8,897 bases of DNA from Bacillota bacterium (lineage in GTDB: Bacteria > Bacillota > Clostridia > Clostridiales > Clostridiaceae): the NCBI GenBank assembly GCA_023399035.1, contig JAEWQX010000022.1, positions 1 through 8,897 of the forward strand, read 5' to 3'. Below the pieces are notes generated by a model that saw nothing but the letters and a program-made list of their open reading frames with translations, made no database searches and was not told the origin of the DNA. Both the position numbers and the translations under genes were made by a program. Every line of letters starts with the position of its first letter. The stretch's first letter is position 1. Positions 5,906 to 8,897 of this stretch are shown piece by piece.

Positions 5906-6919
5906 TTAATAGTTTTCTAAATGCATTACTTTTAAGGTCTCCACTGAAGTATATACTCCGTCTTTTAATAATTCCTTGAAAATCTTTATATAGTTATAAC
6001 TTCTTACAGAGTTAACTAGCGAATAAAAACTATAATAATGCTTAATATATTTTGTTGCTATCCCCTTAAAATGCCACATCCAACAGCTCAATCCACTCAC
6101 AAAATTATTCATACTGCTGCACACTTTAAAATTATCCTGAATATGAGGTATTCCAACCCAATTTTTGTATATCTTAAATCCATACTTCTTAATTACGTAT
6201 TTAGGTAAGCTTTTATTATATTCCATTGTGAGCTTTTCAAGTCTAGATCTTTCAACATTTTCCAGATGGACATAACATTCTTTTTCTAAATTATTTAATA
6301 CATCAGTTTCAAATATATCAATCAAACTCTCATCATCATCATCTTTTACGCTAATTAAAGGTATTCCTTCATCTTCTGCTGATATGAGTATTTCTACATC
6401 ATAAGGTATATACCCATATAATTTTGCAGTCTTGTTTTCTATTTTCTCTTTATATGTAAAGTGCTTGTTTCTACTTCCCTTATAGCACTTTGGAACAGCA
6501 TAATCATTTACAGTTACACTTTCTTTAAAGCTTTTTGGTCTATAATAATTTTCAACTGCATGAAAAATCTTATGTCTCCAGTTAAATGCTGTAGTCGTTG
6601 TTATTCCTACTACTCTTGCACATGTTTCAAGTGTCATGTTTTCACACATACATTCAATAAAACTGATCCATTTTTCAGGTTTGTGCTTTAAATATTTCCA
6701 TACAGAAAATGTTGTACTTGAAAAAGTCCTGCCACACTCATCATTTTTACATCTATATCTTTGTATCCCTTGATATTTCCCATGCTTTATGAAATGTGTA
6801 CAACTACAATAAGGACAGCATTTATAGTTCTTAACATTCTGTGGATTATAAATCTGTTCTTTTAATGCTCTTTCTTTAAGTTCTTTGATTTTGTTAAAAT
6901 AATAGTCTACCTCTATCAT
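5906..6919 (-). CDS. IS1/IS1595-type transposase-like protein, catalytic positions substituted
   Basis: This intact 337-residue frame has ATG at 6919 with AAGGAG eight bases upstream. A zinc ribbon spans about 34-66 (C35-PY-C38 and C57-KNDE-C62, then GRTFSSTTF), a helix-turn-helix-like stretch about 95-122, and an IS1595-like core follows. Near the end HIQ...GLSCWMWHFKGIATKYIKHYYSFY (259-299) matches the family's usual HIQ...FxGVATKYLxNYL block. Where the family has its first catalytic Asp (DETYF before the YKGN block), this protein has VTVNDYAVPKCYKGSRN, an Asn (N138). The second Asp seems replaced in YVHLENVERSRLEKL, while N271 fits the third position. An acidic stretch (VKDDDDESLIDIFE, 191-204) is unusual. 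No terminal inverted repeats are seen around it. I infer an inactive or domesticated DNA-binding relative, not a working insertion sequence. These alignments are from memory of the family. Confidence 0.8.
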   Translation of the reverse strand: MIEVDYYFNKIKELKERALKEQIYNPQNVKNYKCCPYCSCTHFIKHGKYQGIQRYRCKNDECGRTFSSTTFSVWKYLKHKPEKWISFIECMCENMTLETCARVVGITTTTAFNWRHKIFHAVENYYRPKSFKESVTVNDYAVPKCYKGSRNKHFTYKEKIENKTAKLYGYIPYDVEILISAEDEGIPLISVKDDDDESLIDIFETDVLNNLEKECYVHLENVERSRLEKLTMEYNKSLPKYVIKKYGFKIYKNWVGIPHIQDNFKVCSSMNNFVSGLSCWMWHFKGIATKYIKHYYSFYSLVNSVRSYNYIKIFKELLKDGVYTSVETLKVMHLENY

Positions 6920-6927
6920 GAATACAT

Positions 6928-6933
6928 CTCCTT
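6928..6933 (-). promoter_or_regulatory. Ribosome binding site of the transposase-like gene
   Basis: The minus strand reads AAGGAGATGTATTC and then ATG at 6919. The element is a strong Shine-Dalgarno match with eight-base spacing, which argues that this gene is still translated although its catalytic residues look changed. Confidence 0.75.
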
Positions 6934-7091
6934 CATTTTTAACTATGATTAAACCTATAATTTATGAAATAAAGCATATAATATGAGATATTTTCACAAG
7001 TATCTAAAGCATCTACCTAAGTACAAAAACACCTATATACTTAAATACTTAAATATTAAAAGCTAACTTTATATACTCAATATTCCACTAT

Positions 7092-7129
7092 TTATGATTA
7101 TTGACAATCCTTCTACTTCATAATCATAA
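7092..7129. repeat. Perfect 10-bp inverted repeat
   Basis: TTATGATTAT (7092-7101) and ATAATCATAA (7120-7129) are exact inverted copies separated by 18 bases. The arms have a single G/C pair each and no T-run follows, so a terminator role is unlikely; a protein-binding site or chance are both possible. Confidence 0.35.
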
Positions 7130-7172
7130 CAACATTTATTTATAAAAAAGTTTTATAGATAAATCTACATAT

Positions 7173-7214
7173 ATAGGTTTAGATACATAAGTTTAAATGC
7201 ATAAGTTTAGGTAT
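7173..7214. repeat. Three tandem 14-bp repeats
   Basis: ATAGGTTTAGATAC (7173-7186), ATAAGTTTAAATGC (7187-7200) and ATAAGTTTAGGTAT (7201-7214) are head-to-tail units sharing ATARGTTTARRT, followed by a partial fourth (ATAGAT). They are too few and too degenerate, with no spacers, to be a CRISPR array. Confidence 0.6.
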
Positions 7215-7329
7215 ATAGATTCCATATTAAAAAATATTCATGTAAACTATAAAAAGCCTTATCGATTTAAAATGAATTCCTTGTAAACACCTTAAAACAA
7301 AAATTTAATAATTATTATAAAACAAACAA

Positions 7330-7366
7330 AGATACCTCAAAACGAACCATTTGTTTTGAGGTATCT
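7330..7366 (-). terminator. Rho-independent terminator of the repeat-amidase hydrolase
   Basis: AGATACCTCAAAAC (7330-7343) and GTTTTGAGGTATCT (7353-7366) form a perfect 14-bp stem with a nine-base loop. On the minus strand TTGTTTGTTTTATAA follows. It lies about 85 bases after the stop codon of the hydrolase. Confidence 0.8.
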
Positions 7367-7449
7367 CCATAATAGCAATATAATATACTACCAAAATTTA
7401 ATGTGATATTTAACTTAAATACTTAACGTTTAGTTATTAAATTAAACTA

Positions 7450-8897
7450 TTAATAATTTTGAGCAACAACTTCAGCTATAGATTCTGCTACTTTCTTCTG
7501 ACTCTCTTGATCTGCACATCTTGCAGCTTCTTCAGCATTAGTTATAAAGCCTACTTCAACTAATATTGCCGGCATCTTAGTATTCCTACAAACATATAAG
7601 TTTTGTGATTTAGCTCCTCTGTTTGTAATATTAAGATTATTTGCAATATTATTATTTATCTGTGCTGCAAGACTCTTACTCTTAGCAATTCTTGTGCTGT
7701 CATATTGTCCACCAAAAGTATCGTCTTGAGATACTTCACTATAAAGCGTTTCTATACCTTTTGCAGTTTCTCCTGCCGAATTATGATGTATACTTATAAA
7801 TAAATCTGCATTTGCATTATTTGCCTTATTCACTCTGTATGCAAGACTTTCTGTTAATGATGAAAATGATGGTCTTTCACCAAGATTTCTCGTCATTATT
7901 ACAGTATAACCTCTATTTTCAAGAGCAGTCTTTAATTTGTCAGCAACTTGCATATTAAGTTCAGTTTCACTATACGTAATACCATTTATAGTCGCTTGTG
8001 CGCCATAATCTTTTCCATAATCATGACCTGCATCAACATAAATAACTTTTCCACTACCACTATTTGATCCTGGTCCTGCTGGATAGTTGTTTGTAGTTGA
8101 ATCAGAACTTGAGTTTGAATTACCTTGAGTTACTTTATTCTTTCTCTTTCCATCATTACCTATCTTATATCCATCTATAGTAGTATTAGTTAATAGTCTT
8201 CCTGTAGATTTATCAAGATAATATGTGTCTCCATTTGAAGTAACCCATCCAGTCTGCATTACTCCATTTGAATCTAATAAGTACCATAGATCTCCAATTT
8301 TGATCCAGCCTTTTGCCATAGCTCCATTATCGTAAAGATAATAGCATTTAGATCCGTCGTAAGTCCATCCTGTTGCCATTTCACCACTTGTGTTAAAGTA
8401 ATACCAGTTTCCGTTTATTGTTTTCCATCCACTCTCCATTACTCCACTGTCTTTAAAAGAATACACTTGTCCATCTATTCTTTTTAATCCTGTTACCATG
8501 GTTCCATCACCTTGTAGATAGTACCAGCTGTTATTTTCCTTTAACCAGCCAAGCTTTACTCTTCCACCAGATTCTAAATAAATCCACTTATCATCGATTT
8601 TCATCCAGCCTTGTGTATCAACCATTTCTCCAGACTTATCTAAATAATAACTGTTATGTCCATCATTTTGAAGTCCTGTTGCCATTATACCTTTATCATT
8701 AAAGTAGTACCATTTATTATCAATAAGCTTCCATCCAATAGTCATAGCACCGCTTTCGTCAAAATAATACCAAAAATTATTTTCTTTATGCCATCCTCTG
8801 ACCATCTTTCCATCACTTTCATCTAAATAATACCAGTTTGAATCTGGTTTTATCCATCCGAAAGCCTTTGTTTCATCTGATTTATAGTAATACCAGT
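7450..8897 (-). CDS. Choline-binding-type N-acetylmuramoyl-L-alanine amidase (5' end beyond right edge)
   Basis: The frame is open to the right edge, giving 481 visible residues. The ATG at 8805 lies inside a repeat and is not the start: the 30 codons upstream read WYYYKSDETKAFGWIKPDSNWYYL, the same repeat family. About twelve wall-binding repeats come first, less regular than in the autolysin at 3263 (one copy has two extra residues, VDTQGW), then a Ser/Asn-rich linker and a zinc amidase domain. Counting from M at 8805, the zinc ligands are H261 (VDAGHDYG), E280 and H340, and the catalytic Glu is E417 (ILVEVGF), so it should be active on the MurNAc-L-Ala bond. C406 and C430 match C637 and C661 of the other hydrolase. 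The first visible repeat aligns with the first repeat of that protein, so an N-terminal domain, perhaps another hydrolase, and a signal peptide should lie just beyond the edge. It is a paralogue, probably a separate transcription unit ending at 7330-7366. Confidence 0.92.
   Translation of the reverse strand, partial: WYYYKSDETKAFGWIKPDSNWYYLDESDGKMVRGWHKENNFWYYFDESGAMTIGWKLIDNKWYYFNDKGIMATGLQNDGHNSYYLDKSGEMVDTQGWMKIDDKWIYLESGGRVKLGWLKENNSWYYLQGDGTMVTGLKRIDGQVYSFKDSGVMESGWKTINGNWYYFNTSGEMATGWTYDGSKCYYLYDNGAMAKGWIKIGDLWYLLDSNGVMQTGWVTSNGDTYYLDKSTGRLLTNTTIDGYKIGNDGKRKNKVTQGNSNSSSDSTTNNYPAGPGSNSGSGKVIYVDAGHDYGKDYGAQATINGITYSETELNMQVADKLKTALENRGYTVIMTRNLGERPSFSSLTESLAYRVNKANNANADLFISIHHNSAGETAKGIETLYSEVSQDDTFGGQYDSTRIAKSKSLAAQINNNIANNLNITNRGAKSQNLYVCRNTKMPAILVEVGFITNAEEAARCADQESQKKVAESIAEVVAQNY
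8139..8897 (-). repeat. DNA encoding about twelve cell-wall-binding repeats
   Basis: A roughly 60-bp period encodes repeats of the form ..WYYF..SGAM.TGW. Several copies lack the usual Trp (NSYYL, QVYSF, KCYYL, DTYYL), one has a cysteine in its place, and repeat lengths vary by one or two residues, unlike the strict register of the array at 3932-4474. Confidence 0.75.

Larger units (their letters stand above)
6920..7449. other. Intergenic region between the upstream hydrolase and the transposase-like gene
   Basis: This 530-base A/T-rich gap has no supportable gene. From right to left it holds the hydrolase terminator (7330-7366), a 14-bp tandem repeat (7173-7214), a 10-bp inverted repeat (7092-7129), a stretch of short TACTTAAA-type repeats (about 7031-7060) and the ribosome binding site of the transposase-like gene. 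A minus-strand TATTAT near 6979-6984 is a possible -10 without a good -35. Confidence 0.5.

Noticed and set aside
6461..6691. Plus-strand open frame of 76 codons
   Set aside because: It lies wholly antisense within the transposase-like gene and has Cys/Phe/Ser-rich shadow composition.
5906..6919. A complete IS1595-type insertion sequence
   Set aside because: No matching terminal inverted repeats or target-site duplications were found in the flanks, and the catalytic positions look substituted.
7173..7214. CRISPR array
   Set aside because: Units are 14 bp, degenerate and directly adjacent with no spacers; the 13-bp units at 3202-3240 are rejected for the same reason.
8803..8805. ATG as the start of the right-hand hydrolase
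   Set aside because: The frame stays open upstream and encodes two more wall-binding repeats; there is no signal peptide or ribosome binding site at this ATG.

Overview
The window is AT-rich (roughly 70% A+T by eye) and every supported gene lies on the minus strand. Strong GGAGG-type ribosome binding sites, A/T-ending codons, secreted proteins with choline-binding-type cell-wall repeats, and a membrane zinc-ribbon protein all point to a low-GC Firmicute, most likely Clostridium sensu stricto. That assignment is inference; no rRNA or housekeeping gene is present to confirm it.

In the direction of transcription (right to left) the window holds: (1) 7450-8897, the C-terminal 481 residues of a cell-wall hydrolase with about twelve choline-binding-type repeats and a zinc amidase domain, its N-terminus beyond the right edge; (2) 5906-6919, an intact reading frame for an IS1/IS1595-type transposase-like protein whose DDE catalytic positions look substituted; (3) 3263-5311, a complete secreted two-enzyme autolysin (glucosaminidase, nine 20-residue wall-binding repeats, amidase) that starts at TTG; (4) 2511-2909, a small two-span membrane protein with a C-terminal zinc ribbon; (5) 1-2095, the first 698 residues of a large secreted protein that runs off the left edge as a cadherin-like beta-sandwich begins. 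The genes at both edges are partial. The rightmost has an internal ATG at 8805 that is not its start.

The two hydrolases are paralogues, with the same repeat-plus-amidase architecture and the same active-site and cysteine positions. With the secreted cadherin-like protein they make this a cell-surface and peptidoglycan-remodelling locus. The autolysin would cut both the glycan backbone and the stem-peptide linkage, while its repeats hold it on choline-bearing wall polymers. Each gene seems to be its own transcription unit: gaps of 350-600 bp separate them, and several of the gaps carry hairpins placed as minus-strand terminators.

The gaps also hold structure that genes do not explain: a tripled 13-bp half-stem at the autolysin terminator, an 8-bp inverted repeat upstream of the autolysin, a hairpin and 20-bp direct repeats downstream of the transposase-like gene, and a 14-bp tandem repeat upstream of it. 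I see no CRISPR array, tRNA, rRNA or complete insertion sequence. No wholly new system is evident. The best candidates for a second look are the catalytically altered transposase-like gene between the two autolysin paralogues and the large secreted protein of unknown function.
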